Of a stretch of DNA of 64,000 nt, positions 52,449 to 60,652 are shown piece after piece (within the stretch, counting starts at the first letter, position 1; every line of letters begins with the position of its first letter). This stretch comes from Roseococcus thiosulfatophilus. GTDB lineage: Bacteria; Pseudomonadota; Alphaproteobacteria; Acetobacterales; Acetobacteraceae. The notes beneath the pieces are model-generated. The model was not told the DNA's origin, did no database searches, and saw only the letters and a program-made list of their open reading frames with translations. The stretch is taken from contig NZ_JAFFQY010000004.1 of assembly GCF_017311575.1 (NCBI RefSeq), forward strand, positions 83,776-147,775, given 5' to 3'. The position numbers and the translations under genes were made by a program.

Positions 52449-53060
52449 TTGGACGGACCCCCGCCGCCATCGCCGCGCCGCCGGCTGGAGCCCGAGGCGC
52501 GGCGCGAACAGATCCTGGACGCCGCCGTGGCGCATTTCGCCGAGGTGGGGCTGGGCGGCACCACGCGTGACCTCGCGCGGCGCGCCGGCGTCACCCAGGC
52601 GCTGGTCTACCAGTATTTCGGCAGCAAGGCGGAGCTGACCGAGGCCGTCTTCGCCCGCGTCTATCTGGACCGGCTGGATCCGCGCTGGGTGGACGCCATC
52701 CGCGACCGCGCCACCCCCATCGAGGCCCGGCTCCGCGCCTTCTACGCCGCCTACACCCGGGCCATCTTCACCTATGAGTGGATGCGGATCTTCATGTGGG
52801 CGGGCCTGGCGGGCGAGGTGCTGAACCGCCGCTACCTCGACCATGTGGGCGAGCGCCTGCTGGCCCCGCTGCGCGAGGAGATCGCGGCGAGCCCAGGGCT
52901 TTCCGCGCCCTCCTTGGAGGATATGTGGAACCTCCATGGCGGCATCGTCTACATCGGCATCCGCCGCTTCATCTACCGCCTGCCGACGCCGGAAGACCCC
53001 GCGCCCGCCATCGCGGCGGCCGTGGCGCGGTTCCTGGCGGGGCTGCGTCCGGCGGCCTAG
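52449..53060 (+). CDS. TetR-family transcriptional regulator
   Basis: A 203-residue repressor. The DNA-binding domain covers about residues 14-62: [51 protein letters not shown]. The C-terminal ligand domain is helical and typical of the family ([38 protein letters not shown]). Start is TTG at 52449 after an AGAGG; an upstream ATG at 52421 is out of frame. It is divergent from the Mo-hydroxylase operon and probably responds to that pathway's substrate. The TAG stop at 53058 is the first triplet of the full-length palindromic element. Confidence 0.9.
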   Translation: MDGPPPPSPRRRLEPEARREQILDAAVAHFAEVGLGGTTRDLARRAGVTQALVYQYFGSKAELTEAVFARVYLDRLDPRWVDAIRDRATPIEARLRAFYAAYTRAIFTYEWMRIFMWAGLAGEVLNRRYLDHVGERLLAPLREEIAASPGLSAPSLEDMWNLHGGIVYIGIRRFIYRLPTPEDPAPAIAAAVARFLAGLRPAA

Positions 53061-53160
53061 AGCATGCTGCGTTCACATGCGCTCACGCAGCCTGCTCCAG
53101 CCTTCGTGGAGAGTGGGATTCAACGTTTTCGGTGATTCCACCTCAACGCATCCCGCTCTA
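53058..53160. repeat. Full-length palindromic element (MITE-like), copy 2
   Basis: A 103-bp element from TAG to CTA. Terminal inverted repeats TAGAGCATGCTGCGTT and TAGAGCGGGATGCGTT match at 13 of 16 positions. The left half has TGCGTTCACATGCGCTCACG; the right half has GGGATTCAACG, CGGTGATTCCACC and AACGCATCCC. It aligns with 19345-19446 end to end. Both convergent neighbours stop in it: TetR at its first TAG and the DUF3775 gene at its last CTA (TAG on the minus strand). Confidence 0.75.
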
Positions 53161-53565
53161 GCCCTCCTCCTCCGGCGGCCGGCCGAGTGCCGCGAGCCCC
53201 TCGGACAGCAGCTCCCCCAGCAGCGGCATCTCCCCCAGGTAATGCGGCGCGGTGCCGTCGGCGTTGCGCTCGCGCGCCTGGTGCAGCACCTGCGTCCACT
53301 CCGTCGCGTCGAAATCGCCCCGGCCGATCCAGGTCAGCGCGATCAGCGCGGCCTGCTCGTCCTCGTTGAGGTTCGCGATCATCCCCGCCACCGCGCGGCC
53401 CATCTCGCGCGGGCTGACATCCTCGGGGTTCTCGGGGTCCTGCACGGGCTCGTTCACCGCCTCCTCCTGCACCTCGTCGGCGGCGCGGGCGGCGGCGATG
53501 ATGGCGACAAGGGTGGGCATGTCGAGGATGAGGTCCACCTCCTCGCGCTCGGGCAGGCCGCTCAT
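53158..53565 (-). CDS. DUF3775 domain protein
   Basis: A 135-residue protein with the DUF3775 pattern: [20 protein letters not shown] near the start, then [40 protein letters not shown], and [19 protein letters not shown]. It is acidic and probably helical. The function is not known. It is divergent from htpG across 168 bases that carry a heat-shock-type promoter for htpG. The ATG at 53565 follows out-of-family sequence. Its TAG stop is contributed by the palindromic element. Confidence 0.85.
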   Translation of the reverse strand: MSGLPEREEVDLILDMPTLVAIIAAARAADEVQEEAVNEPVQDPENPEDVSPREMGRAVAGMIANLNEDEQAALIALTWIGRGDFDATEWTQVLHQARERNADGTAPHYLGEMPLLGELLSEGLAALGRPPEEEG

Positions 53566-53670
53566 GGGCGCCCCGCGGACGGATGGGGTTTCGGTTCGGT
53601 CGCTGGGGTCATGGCCTTCCTCCGGGCGTGCCAGGGAGAACGGGGGCCTGGCATGGCGGTTGCGGGCCGG

Positions 53671-53699
53671 CTTGAATCCTCGCCGCGCCCCGCGCATAT
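53671..53699 (+). promoter_or_regulatory. RpoH (sigma32)-type promoter of htpG
   Basis: CTTGAAT (53671-53677) and CGCATAT (53693-53699) resemble the heat-shock pair CTTGAA and CCCCATNT with a 13-15-base spacer. The -10 ends 34 bases before the htpG ATG. htpG is a classical heat-shock gene, so the match is meaningful. Confidence 0.6.
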
Positions 53700-53733
53700 C
53701 GCCGCCGCCCAAGACCTTGTTGAGGAACCGATC

Positions 53734-55569
53734 ATGACCGAATCCGTCGAACGGCACGCATTCGGCGCCGAGGTGGGGCGGCTGCTGGACCTGGTGGTCC
53801 ACGCCCTCTACTCCGAGCGCGAGATCTTCCTGCGCGAACTGGTGGCCAACGCCGCCGACGCGGTGGACCGCCGGCGCTTCGAGGCGCTGACCCACCCGGA
53901 CCTCTCCCTGCCTGGCGAACCGCGCGTCCGCATCACGCCGGACAAGGCCGCGCGCACGCTCACCATCAGCGACAACGGCATCGGCATGGACAAGGCCGAG
54001 CTGGCGCAGCACCTCGGCACCATCGCGCGCTCGGGCACGCTGGCCTTCGCCCGCGCGATGGAGGCGCAGAAGCCCGCCGACAAGCCGAGCCTGATCGGCC
54101 AGTTCGGCGTGGGCTTCTACTCGGCCTTCATGGTGGCGGAGCGCGTGGAGGTGACGTCCCGCCGCGCCGGCACCGAGGAAGCCTGGGCCTGGGCCTCGGA
54201 AGGCCGCGGCGAATACACGCTGGCGCCGGCCGCGCGCGAGGAGGCGGGCACCGACATCGTGCTGCACATGAAGGCCGATGCGGAGGAATTCCTGGAGCCG
54301 CTGCGCCTGCAGACCATCATCCGCAAATGGGCGGACCACATCACCCTGCCCATCGTCGTCGTGAAGGAGGGTGAGGAGCAGGCGGCGAACGAGGGCACGG
54401 CGCTGTGGCGCAAGCCGAAATCCGAGATCACCGAGGAGGCCTACGCGGAATTCCACCGCCATCTCGGCCATGTGTTCGACACGCCCTGGGCCACCCTGCA
54501 CTGGCGCGCCGAGGGCACGCTGGAATTCACCGCGCTGCTGTTCATCCCCGGCATGAAGCCCTTCACGCCGGTGGAGGAGGCGCGCGAAAGCCGGCTGCGC
54601 CTGCATGTGCGGCGCATGTTCATCACCGATGAGGCCGCGCTGCTGCCGCCCTGGCTGCGCTTCGTGAACGGCGTGGTGGACACCGAGGACCTGCCGCTGA
54701 ACGTCTCGCGCGAGATGCTGCAGGCCACCCCCGTGCTGGCCCGCATCCGCCGCGCCGTCACCGCCCGCGTGCTGTCGGAACTCAAGACCCGCGCGAAGGA
54801 TTCCGGGGGCTACACGCCCTTCTGGGAGAATTTCGGCGCCACGCTGAAGGAAGGCGTGTGGGAGGATGCCGAGCACCGCGCGGAGCTGGCCGCGCTGCTG
54901 CGCTTCCGGTCCTCCGCGCAGGAAGGCTGGACCTCGCTGGCCGACTACATCGCCCGCATGAAGGAAGGCCAGGAGGAGATCTACATCCTGGTCGGCGATG
55001 ACGCGGCGGCCCTGGCGAAATCCCCGCAGCTGGAGGGTTTTCGGGCGCGCGGGCTGGAGGTGCTGCTGCTGTCCGACCCCATTGACGCCTTCTGGCCCGA
55101 GCGCCTGGCGAGCTTCGAGGGCAAGGCGCTGCGGAGCATCACGCAGGGCCAGGTGGATTTGTCGAAGCTGCCGGCGGAAGGCCAGGCGGAGGAGGAGGCC
55201 ACGGACCTCTCCAAGCTGATCCCCCTGCTGCGCGAGGCGCTGAAGGAGGATGTGGCGGGCGTCGAGGAGACCGCGCAGCTGGTGGACAGCCCCGCCGTGC
55301 TGGCCGCCCAGGCCGGCGCGCCGGACCTCGCCATGCAGCGGATGATGCGCCGCGCCGGCCGCGCCCTGGGGCCGGACCGCGCCGTGCTGCGCCTCAACCC
55401 GCGCCATGCGCTGGTGCGCCGCCTGGCCGCGCGGGCGGAGGCGGGTGAGGACCTGACGGAGATGGCCGGGCTGCTGCTCGACCTCGCGCGCGTGCAGGAC
55501 GGCGATGCCCCGCGCGACCCGGCGGGCTTCGCGCGCCGCGTGGCGGCGGCGCTGGCCGCGGAAGCTTGA
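53734..55569 (+). CDS. htpG: Molecular chaperone HtpG (Hsp90)
   Basis: Bacterial Hsp90 of 611 residues. The N-terminal ATPase has [56 protein letters not shown], and [14 protein letters not shown]. The middle domain carries [18 protein letters not shown] with the catalytic Arg of the family nearby. The C-terminal domain dimerises. It is an ATP-dependent chaperone for client proteins under heat or oxidative stress. GAGGAA lies 8 nt before the ATG. A sigma32-like promoter is directly upstream; sugE follows after 48 bases. Confidence 0.96.
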   Translation: MTESVERHAFGAEVGRLLDLVVHALYSEREIFLRELVANAADAVDRRRFEALTHPDLSLPGEPRVRITPDKAARTLTISDNGIGMDKAELAQHLGTIARSGTLAFARAMEAQKPADKPSLIGQFGVGFYSAFMVAERVEVTSRRAGTEEAWAWASEGRGEYTLAPAAREEAGTDIVLHMKADAEEFLEPLRLQTIIRKWADHITLPIVVVKEGEEQAANEGTALWRKPKSEITEEAYAEFHRHLGHVFDTPWATLHWRAEGTLEFTALLFIPGMKPFTPVEEARESRLRLHVRRMFITDEAALLPPWLRFVNGVVDTEDLPLNVSREMLQATPVLARIRRAVTARVLSELKTRAKDSGGYTPFWENFGATLKEGVWEDAEHRAELAALLRFRSSAQEGWTSLADYIARMKEGQEEIYILVGDDAAALAKSPQLEGFRARGLEVLLLSDPIDAFWPERLASFEGKALRSITQGQVDLSKLPAEGQAEEEATDLSKLIPLLREALKEDVAGVEETAQLVDSPAVLAAQAGAPDLAMQRMMRRAGRALGPDRAVLRLNPRHALVRRLAARAEAGEDLTEMAGLLLDLARVQDGDAPRDPAGFARRVAAALAAEA

Positions 55570-55617
55570 CCCAAGGCCGCCCGGCACCTACCGCTGCCCC
55601 GGCAACGGAGAAGATGC

Positions 55618-55938
55618 ATGGGCATGGCCTGGCTGACCCTCGCCGCGGCGGGGCTGTTGGAAATCGCCTGGGCGGTCGGGCTGAAATACACGGTGGGCTT
55701 CACGCGGCTCTGGCCGTCGCTGTTCACCGTCTCGGCCATGGCGGCCAGCTTCTGGCTGCTGTCGCTGGCGCTGAAGGTGCTGCCCATCGGCACGGCCTAT
55801 GCGGTCTGGACCGGCATCGGCGCCACGGGCACGGCCATCATCGGCATGGCCTTCCTGGGCGATGCCGTGAGCCTGCCGCGCGTGGCCGGCATCGCGATGA
55901 TCGTGGGCGGGATCCTGGTGCTGAAGGCGGCGGGCTGA
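55618..55938 (+). CDS. sugE: Small multidrug resistance transporter, SugE/Gdx type
   Basis: A 106-residue protein of four membrane helices. The essential Glu15 lies in [20 protein letters not shown], which is the SugE/Gdx pattern (W and K after the Glu). The motif [20 protein letters not shown] is diagnostic. Gdx proteins export guanidinium with proton antiport; SugE was first linked to quaternary ammonium resistance. I looked for a guanidine riboswitch in the 48-base leader and saw none. The TGA stop opens a palindromic repeat copy. Confidence 0.9.
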   Translation: MGMAWLTLAAAGLLEIAWAVGLKYTVGFTRLWPSLFTVSAMAASFWLLSLALKVLPIGTAYAVWTGIGATGTAIIGMAFLGDAVSLPRVAGIAMIVGGILVLKAAG

Positions 55939-55986
55939 GCTGCTGATTCACCGCTTCGGCGTGCCGCCTTCGCGGATCGGGCGCTA
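55936..55986. repeat. Short palindromic repeat between sugE and the DUF3297 gene
   Basis: A 51-bp copy: CTGATTCACCGCTTCGGCG pairs with GCCGCC, TTCGCGGATCGG and the copy ends GCGCTA. The first TGA is the sugE stop and the final CTA is the DUF3297 stop (TAG on the minus strand). Both convergent genes therefore end in it. Confidence 0.7.
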
Positions 55987-56238
55987 TTCCTGCGGCAGGT
56001 CGTGCAGGTAGGGCTCCACCGGCCCGGTCAGCTTCAGGGTCAGCGGGCGGCCCTTGCGGTCCACGCTCTTGCCCATGCTGACGCGCACCCAGCCTTCGGA
56101 GACGCAATACTCCTCGACATTGGTCTTCTCCTGCCCCTTGAAGCGGATGCCCACGCCGCGCTTCAGCAATTCCTCGTTGTAGAAGGGGCTGCTGGGGTCG
56201 CTGGAGAGACGGTCGGGAAGGGTGGGGGTATCGGTCAT
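55984..56238 (-). CDS. DUF3297 family protein
   Basis: An 84-residue conserved protein with the family sequence TLPDRLSSDPSSPFYNEELL, GIRFKGQEKTNVEEYCVSEG, and WVRVSMGKSVDRKGRPLTLK. It is small, probably beta-rich and conserved across proteobacteria; one Cys (EEYCVSEG) is invariant as far as I recall. The function is unknown. It lies downstream of the YegD-like gene on the same strand and ends in a palindromic repeat. Confidence 0.88.
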   Translation of the reverse strand: MTDTPTLPDRLSSDPSSPFYNEELLKRGVGIRFKGQEKTNVEEYCVSEGWVRVSMGKSVDRKGRPLTLKLTGPVEPYLHDLPQE

Positions 56239-56250
56239 GGTGGGACGTCA

Positions 56251-56301
56251 TAGCGTCTGATCGCCTTCGGTGGAATCACCGAAGGCGTGAATCAGCCGCG
56301 G
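56251..56301. repeat. Short palindromic repeat, reverse orientation
   Basis: The same 51-bp repeat in reverse: TAGCG, CTGATCGCCTTCGGTGGA then TCACCGAAGGCG, ATCAGCCGC. It forms a long stem around GGTGGAATCACC. It lies between the YegD-like and DUF3297 genes. The last six sense codons and the TGA of the YegD-like gene are inside it. Confidence 0.7.
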
Positions 56302-57565
56302 GGCCGCAGGCCAGGGCGGCGACCTTGCCAACGGGTTCCATCAGCGCCAACCCCTCCGCCACCGAGACGAAGGCGCCGCCGGCCACCACCCGCTCCGCCC
56401 CGAAGCGTTCGGTGAAGATGGCCCGCACCGCCGGCACCAGCGAGGTGCCGCCCGTCAGGAACACGCGGTCCACCGCGCCGGCGCCGACACCCGCATCCAG
56501 CAGCGCCGCGTCCACCGCCGCGCCGATGCGCGCGAGTTCGGGCGCGATCCAGCCCTCGAACGCCGCCCGCGTGATGGGCGCGTCGAGGTCCAGCCCCGCC
56601 TCGTGGAATTGCAGCCGCGCCTCCTCCGCCCCCGACAGCGCGGCCTTCACGCCCGAGACGGCGCGGTAGAGCGCATAGCCGGCCTCCTCCTCCAGGAAGC
56701 GCAGCAGGCGGTGCAGCGCCTCGGGGTCCTCGGCGGTGGCCGCCACCTCGCGGATGTCGCGCAGGGTGCGCGGCGCGCGCATGAGCGACAACTGGTTCCA
56801 CCGCGCGAAGGCCAGGTACCAGGCGGGCGGCACGGGCAGGGGGTTGCCGCCCATCACGCGATAGGTCCCGCCTTTGCCGAGCTGCGGCGAGACGACATGG
56901 TCAATGATGCGGAAGTCGAAGGCATCACCCGCGATGCCCACGCCCGATTGGCCGAGCGGCGTGACGCGGCCTTCGTGGGGTTCGAAGCGCAGCACCGAGA
57001 AGTCACTCGTGCCGCCGCCGAAATCGGCCACCAGCACGGTCGTCGGCGCATCCAGCTCCCGCGCGAAGAGCTGCCCGGCGGCGGCGGGTTCCAGCGCCAG
57101 CGTCACGTCATGCAGCCCGGCCTGGGCCAGCGCCGCGCGCAGCCGCGCATCGCCCAGCGCGTCATCGGCCCGTTCGCCCACGAAGCGCACGGGGCGGCCC
57201 ACGATGACCTCGGCCTCGGCCAGATGCGCGCGGAAGGGCGCCAGCCATTCGCGCAGGAAGAGGGAGATCAGCGCGGGCAGGTCATAGCCGCGGCCCAGGA
57301 TGCGCGTCTCGGTGAAGCTGGCCTGGGCCAGGTAGCTCTTCATGGACATGATGAGGCGGTTCTCGAAGGGCTCCTCGAGATAGGCCGCGATGGCGGCGGG
57401 GCCGGCGGCGTGCCGGGGGCGGCCATCGGCCCCGCGCCAGAAGCTGAGGACGGAGCGGAAGACCTCGCCCGTCGGGTGGCGCAGCACCTCCACCCGCCCA
57501 TCGGGGTGGCGCAGGGCGGCGACGCTGTTGGTGGTGCCGAAATCGAGACCGAGGCGCGGGCGCAT
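56276..57565 (-). CDS. Hsp70 family protein (YegD-like)
   Basis: A 429-residue actin-like ATPase. It has the Hsp70 phosphate-1 loop LGLDFGTTNSVAAL at 5-18, VLVADFGGGTSDFSVLRF (phosphate 2), VDRVFLTGGTSLVPAVRAIF (adenosine), and connecting segments typical of YegD. It lacks the substrate-binding domain of DnaK, so client handling differs. The final residues ADSRLR and TGA come from the palindromic repeat; the natural C-terminus probably was about GPAA. ATG at 57565 fits the LGLDFGTTNS start. Confidence 0.85.
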   Translation of the reverse strand: MRPRLGLDFGTTNSVAALRHPDGRVEVLRHPTGEVFRSVLSFWRGADGRPRHAAGPAAIAAYLEEPFENRLIMSMKSYLAQASFTETRILGRGYDLPALISLFLREWLAPFRAHLAEAEVIVGRPVRFVGERADDALGDARLRAALAQAGLHDVTLALEPAAAGQLFARELDAPTTVLVADFGGGTSDFSVLRFEPHEGRVTPLGQSGVGIAGDAFDFRIIDHVVSPQLGKGGTYRVMGGNPLPVPPAWYLAFARWNQLSLMRAPRTLRDIREVAATAEDPEALHRLLRFLEEEAGYALYRAVSGVKAALSGAEEARLQFHEAGLDLDAPITRAAFEGWIAPELARIGAAVDAALLDAGVGAGAVDRVFLTGGTSLVPAVRAIFTERFGAERVVAGGAFVSVAEGLALMEPVGKVAALACGPAADSRLR

Positions 57566-57630
57566 GGGCGGGGCTTCCGAAAGGGGCGCGGGTTGAAGCC
57601 CATCGCGCCCGCCGTTGCAAGCGTGCCGCC

Positions 57631-58491
57631 TTACAGCGCCTCCCTTCGAAGCGGCATGGTCAGGCAATGGGCACCCCCGCCCCCGCGGGTGATGACGCGC
57701 AGGTCGGGGTCCAGCACCGTGATGCCCTCCGCCCGCAGCGCCGCGTTCAGCCGCGCGCTGTGCAGGGCCGAGATCACCCGGTCATTCCCCAGCGAAAGCA
57801 GGTTGCAGGAAAGGTCCATCACCTCGCGGTAGCTTGTGTCCAGCAGGGCGATGCCGTGGCCGGCCAGCCATTCCACGAAATCCGGGTCCAGGACCTGGGT
57901 GCAGCCCACCGCCAGCCGGTCATTCACCATGCAGAACACGACGTCGAGGTGCAGGAAATGCTCGTCCAGCGGGACGAGGCGCACCTCCCACCCCTCGGCC
58001 TCGAACCAGCCGGCCAGCTGCCGCGCGCCGTTGAGGTCCGTGCGCGTGCCGGTGTGCCCGATGGCCAGCAGCCCGGGGCGGATGATGGCGATGTCGCCGC
58101 CCTCCACATGGCCGTGATTGGCATAGCGCCAGATGGGGCAGCCCAGCCTCTCGTAGAAATGGATCACCGGCGCGTATTCGCCCTGCCGCTCCGGCTTGAA
58201 CATATGGGTGACGACCGGCCCCCAGGGCGTCATCTGGCTGCTGTCGCGCGCATAGACCTGGTAGCCGAGATGGGGTTCGGGCGTGAGGTAGTGCCGCCGC
58301 ACGCCGGCACCTTCCAGCGCGTCCTCCAGCTCGCGGAACTCGCGGCGGACGGCCTGCGGGTCAGGCCGCGCGCCTGACGCGATGTTGGCCCGCGCCACGG
58401 CGTTCAGCGGCAGCCAGTCATAATGGTCGGGGGCGCAGAGCAGCACGTCGCGCAGCACGCCCGTCTCGGAATCCACGCCCCATGTGCCCAT
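57631..58491 (-). CDS. Amidinotransferase-fold hydrolase (arginine deiminase/DDAH family)
   Basis: A 286-residue pentein-fold enzyme. Catalytic elements are GHVEGGDIAIIRPGLLAIGH (the His-x-Glu-GGD turn), HFLHLDVVFCMVND (general-base His), and the nucleophilic Cys in GGGGAHCLTMPLRREAL. It is closest to dimethylarginine dimethylaminohydrolase- or arginine deiminase-like proteins acting on guanidino or amidino groups; substrate unassigned. ATG at 58491 is chosen because GAGGGAG lies 8-14 nt upstream; upstream ATGs at 58512 and 58521 lack a ribosome site. It is divergent from an MFS transporter, which may be its partner. Confidence 0.82.
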   Translation of the reverse strand: MGTWGVDSETGVLRDVLLCAPDHYDWLPLNAVARANIASGARPDPQAVRREFRELEDALEGAGVRRHYLTPEPHLGYQVYARDSSQMTPWGPVVTHMFKPERQGEYAPVIHFYERLGCPIWRYANHGHVEGGDIAIIRPGLLAIGHTGTRTDLNGARQLAGWFEAEGWEVRLVPLDEHFLHLDVVFCMVNDRLAVGCTQVLDPDFVEWLAGHGIALLDTSYREVMDLSCNLLSLGNDRVISALHSARLNAALRAEGITVLDPDLRVITRGGGGAHCLTMPLRREAL

Positions 58492-58554
58492 CCCGGAATC
58501 TCCCTCTACCATCGCGGCCATGACAGCCCCTTTGCGCCCGCGCGGCCAGAGACG

Positions 58555-59883
58555 ATGAACCGCCTGGCGCTCTGGCGCATGGGGGTGGTGGGGTTCGGCA
58601 GCCTGGTGGTGCCGCTGGACAGCGCGCTGAACATCGCCTTCCCGGCCATCACGGGACATTTCGGCCTGCCCCTGGCGGGCATCCAGTGGGTCGTCATCAG
58701 CTATGTGCTGACCTATGGCAGCCTGATGCTGGGCATCGGCCGGCTGGGCGACATCCTCGGCCATGCGAGGATGTTTCGCGCGGGGCTGGCGGTCAGCGCC
58801 CTGGCCTGCCTGCTCTGCGCCCTGGCGCCGAGCTACCCGCTGCTGCTGGCCTGCCGTGTCTTGCAGGGGGTGGGGGCGGCGCTGGTCATCAGCGTCGGGC
58901 CGGCCCTGGTCACGGCGCAGGTGCCCGAGGCGCTGCGGCCCCGGGCGCTCGGCCTCTACGGGCTGATGTTCGCCGCGGGCTCCGTGCTGGGGCCCTTGGC
59001 GGGCGGGGTGCTGGTGGCGGCGTTCGGCTGGCCGGCGGTGTTCTGGTTCCGCACGCCGCTCTCGCTGCTGGCGCTGCTGCTGGCCTGGCGCCTGCCCGGC
59101 GCCCCCCTGCCGGCCCGGCGCGAGCCCTTCGACGCGCCGGGCGCCCTGCTGCTGGCCGCCGCCATCGGCGGGCTGCTGCTGGCGGTGAACCAGGCGCGGC
59201 ACCTGGGCGAGGGCGGGTTCCTCGCCCCCGGTTTGCTGCTGCTGGCGGCGCTGGCCGCCTGGGGCTTCGTGGCGCGCAGCCGCCGCGTGGCGCATCCGGT
59301 GCTGGACCTGTCCGTGTTTCGCCTGCCGGGCTTCGCCGCGCTGAACCTGGCCGTGGTGCTGGCGCACATGGCGGGCTTCGCCGTGCTGCTCTTCGTGCCC
59401 TACCACCTGACGGGCGTGGCCGGGCTGCCCACCGGCTGGGGCGGGCTGGTTCTGGCCGTCTCGGCCACGGGCAGCATGGCGGCCTCGCTGGCGGCGGGCT
59501 GGGGCACGGGTCGCGTTCCCGCCACCCTGCTGGTGCGGCTGGGGGTGGGCTGCACGGGGCTCGGCCTGGCCGCCATCGCCTTCTGGACCGCCGCCACGCC
59601 GCCGCCCTGGATGCTGGCCGCCCTGCTGCTGCACGGGGTGGGCCTCGGCCTGCTGACCGTCGCCCATGCCGAGATCGTCACCGGCAGCCTGCCGCGGGCG
59701 CAGCGGGGCGTGGCCGGAAGTCTCGCGATGATGACGCGCACATTGGGGGTGGTGATGGCGGCCTCGCTTCTCACCCTGGTCTTCGACCAAGTGCCGGGCG
59801 GGTTTCAACAAGGCTTCGCGGCGAGCCTGGGCGCGGCCGCGCTGCTGTGCGTGATCGCGCTTCTGCTGCTCACGCGCCGCTGA
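58555..59883 (+). CDS. MFS transporter (DHA2-like)
   Basis: A 442-residue transporter. LDSALNIAFPAITGHFGLPL, VVISYVLTYGSLMLGIGRLG and DILGHARMFRAGL are the DHA2-type N-terminal motifs; about 14 hydrophobic segments are visible. It resembles the MFS protein at 41176-42507 only at family level. Substrate unknown. It starts 64 bases from the divergent amidinotransferase-fold gene and could export a guanidino compound, but that is inference only. Confidence 0.85.
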   Translation: MNRLALWRMGVVGFGSLVVPLDSALNIAFPAITGHFGLPLAGIQWVVISYVLTYGSLMLGIGRLGDILGHARMFRAGLAVSALACLLCALAPSYPLLLACRVLQGVGAALVISVGPALVTAQVPEALRPRALGLYGLMFAAGSVLGPLAGGVLVAAFGWPAVFWFRTPLSLLALLLAWRLPGAPLPARREPFDAPGALLLAAAIGGLLLAVNQARHLGEGGFLAPGLLLLAALAAWGFVARSRRVAHPVLDLSVFRLPGFAALNLAVVLAHMAGFAVLLFVPYHLTGVAGLPTGWGGLVLAVSATGSMAASLAAGWGTGRVPATLLVRLGVGCTGLGLAAIAFWTAATPPPWMLAALLLHGVGLGLLTVAHAEIVTGSLPRAQRGVAGSLAMMTRTLGVVMAASLLTLVFDQVPGGFQQGFAASLGAAALLCVIALLLLTRR

Positions 59884-59935
59884 AACCCGGCCGCCAAGGC
59901 CGCGTTGGCTGAGGGTAGCGAATCGGGAGGCCGCC

Positions 59936-60631
59936 ATGCGCCGCCGCACCATCATTCTCGCCACCGCCCTCGCGGCCCCCTTCCTCCAGACCACGCGCCG
60001 CGCCGCGGCCGAGGATTCGGTGGATGTGCTGCTGGTCCTGGCGGTGGACGTCTCGCGCTCCATCAATGAGGAGCAGGCGGCGCTGCAACGCCGCGGCTAT
60101 GTGGACGCCATGACCGACCCGGCGGTGATGGAGGCCATCCATCGCGGCATGCTGGGCGCCATCGGCGTCACCTACATGGAATGGTCGGGCCGGGATTATC
60201 AGCGCGTGATCGTGCCCTGGACGCGCATCGCCTCGCCCGGGGCCGCCCATGGCTGGGTGGAGGAATTGCAGAAGCATCCGCCGCGCCCCGTGGGCTGGAC
60301 CTCGGTCTCGGGCGCCATTGATGTGGCGCGCCAGTTGCTCGCGGCGGCGCCCTGGCACGGGATGCGCCGGGTGGTGGATATCTCGGGGGATGGCGTGAAC
60401 AACTCCGGCCGACCCAGCGCGGAGGCGCGGGACGAGGCGGTGGCGGAGGGCATCATCATCAACGGACTGCCCATCCTGGACGACACGCCCGGCTTCCCGG
60501 GGCTGATCCCGCTCGACGAATACTACCGCCGCAACGTCTCGGGCGGGCCGGGCGCCTTCGTGCTCCCGGCCGAGGGCATGGCCAGCTTCGCCCAGGCCGT
60601 GCGCCGCAAGATCATCCTGGAAGTGGCGTAG
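59936..60631 (+). CDS. DUF1194 (von Willebrand A-like) secreted protein
   Basis: A 231-residue exported protein. The signal peptide TIILATALAAPFLQTTRRAAA is followed by VDVLLVLAVDVSRSINEEQA, a MIDAS-type DxSxS metal site. It continues VVDISGDGVNNSGRPSAEAR (second MIDAS acidic region) and WTSVSGAIDVARQLL. DUF1194 proteins have the vWA fold and presumably bind a ligand in a metal-dependent way; no function is established. It has 52 bases upstream with CGGGAGG, and ends 21 bases before the convergent NtaA-type gene. Confidence 0.85.
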   Translation: MRRRTIILATALAAPFLQTTRRAAAEDSVDVLLVLAVDVSRSINEEQAALQRRGYVDAMTDPAVMEAIHRGMLGAIGVTYMEWSGRDYQRVIVPWTRIASPGAAHGWVEELQKHPPRPVGWTSVSGAIDVARQLLAAAPWHGMRRVVDISGDGVNNSGRPSAEARDEAVAEGIIINGLPILDDTPGFPGLIPLDEYYRRNVSGGPGAFVLPAEGMASFAQAVRRKIILEVA

Positions 60632-60652
60632 CGCCCGGGCCCCGCTGCCGCC

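Noticed and set aside
53158..55587. 809-codon minus-strand frame
   Set aside because: Only its last 135 codons (DUF3775) are real; the rest is antisense to htpG.
55570..55617. Guanidine riboswitch before sugE
   Set aside because: The leader is only 48 bases and shows no recognisable conserved riboswitch core.
57631..60066. 811-codon minus-strand frame
   Set aside because: Only the C-terminal 286 codons form the amidinotransferase-fold protein; the rest is antisense to the MFS gene.
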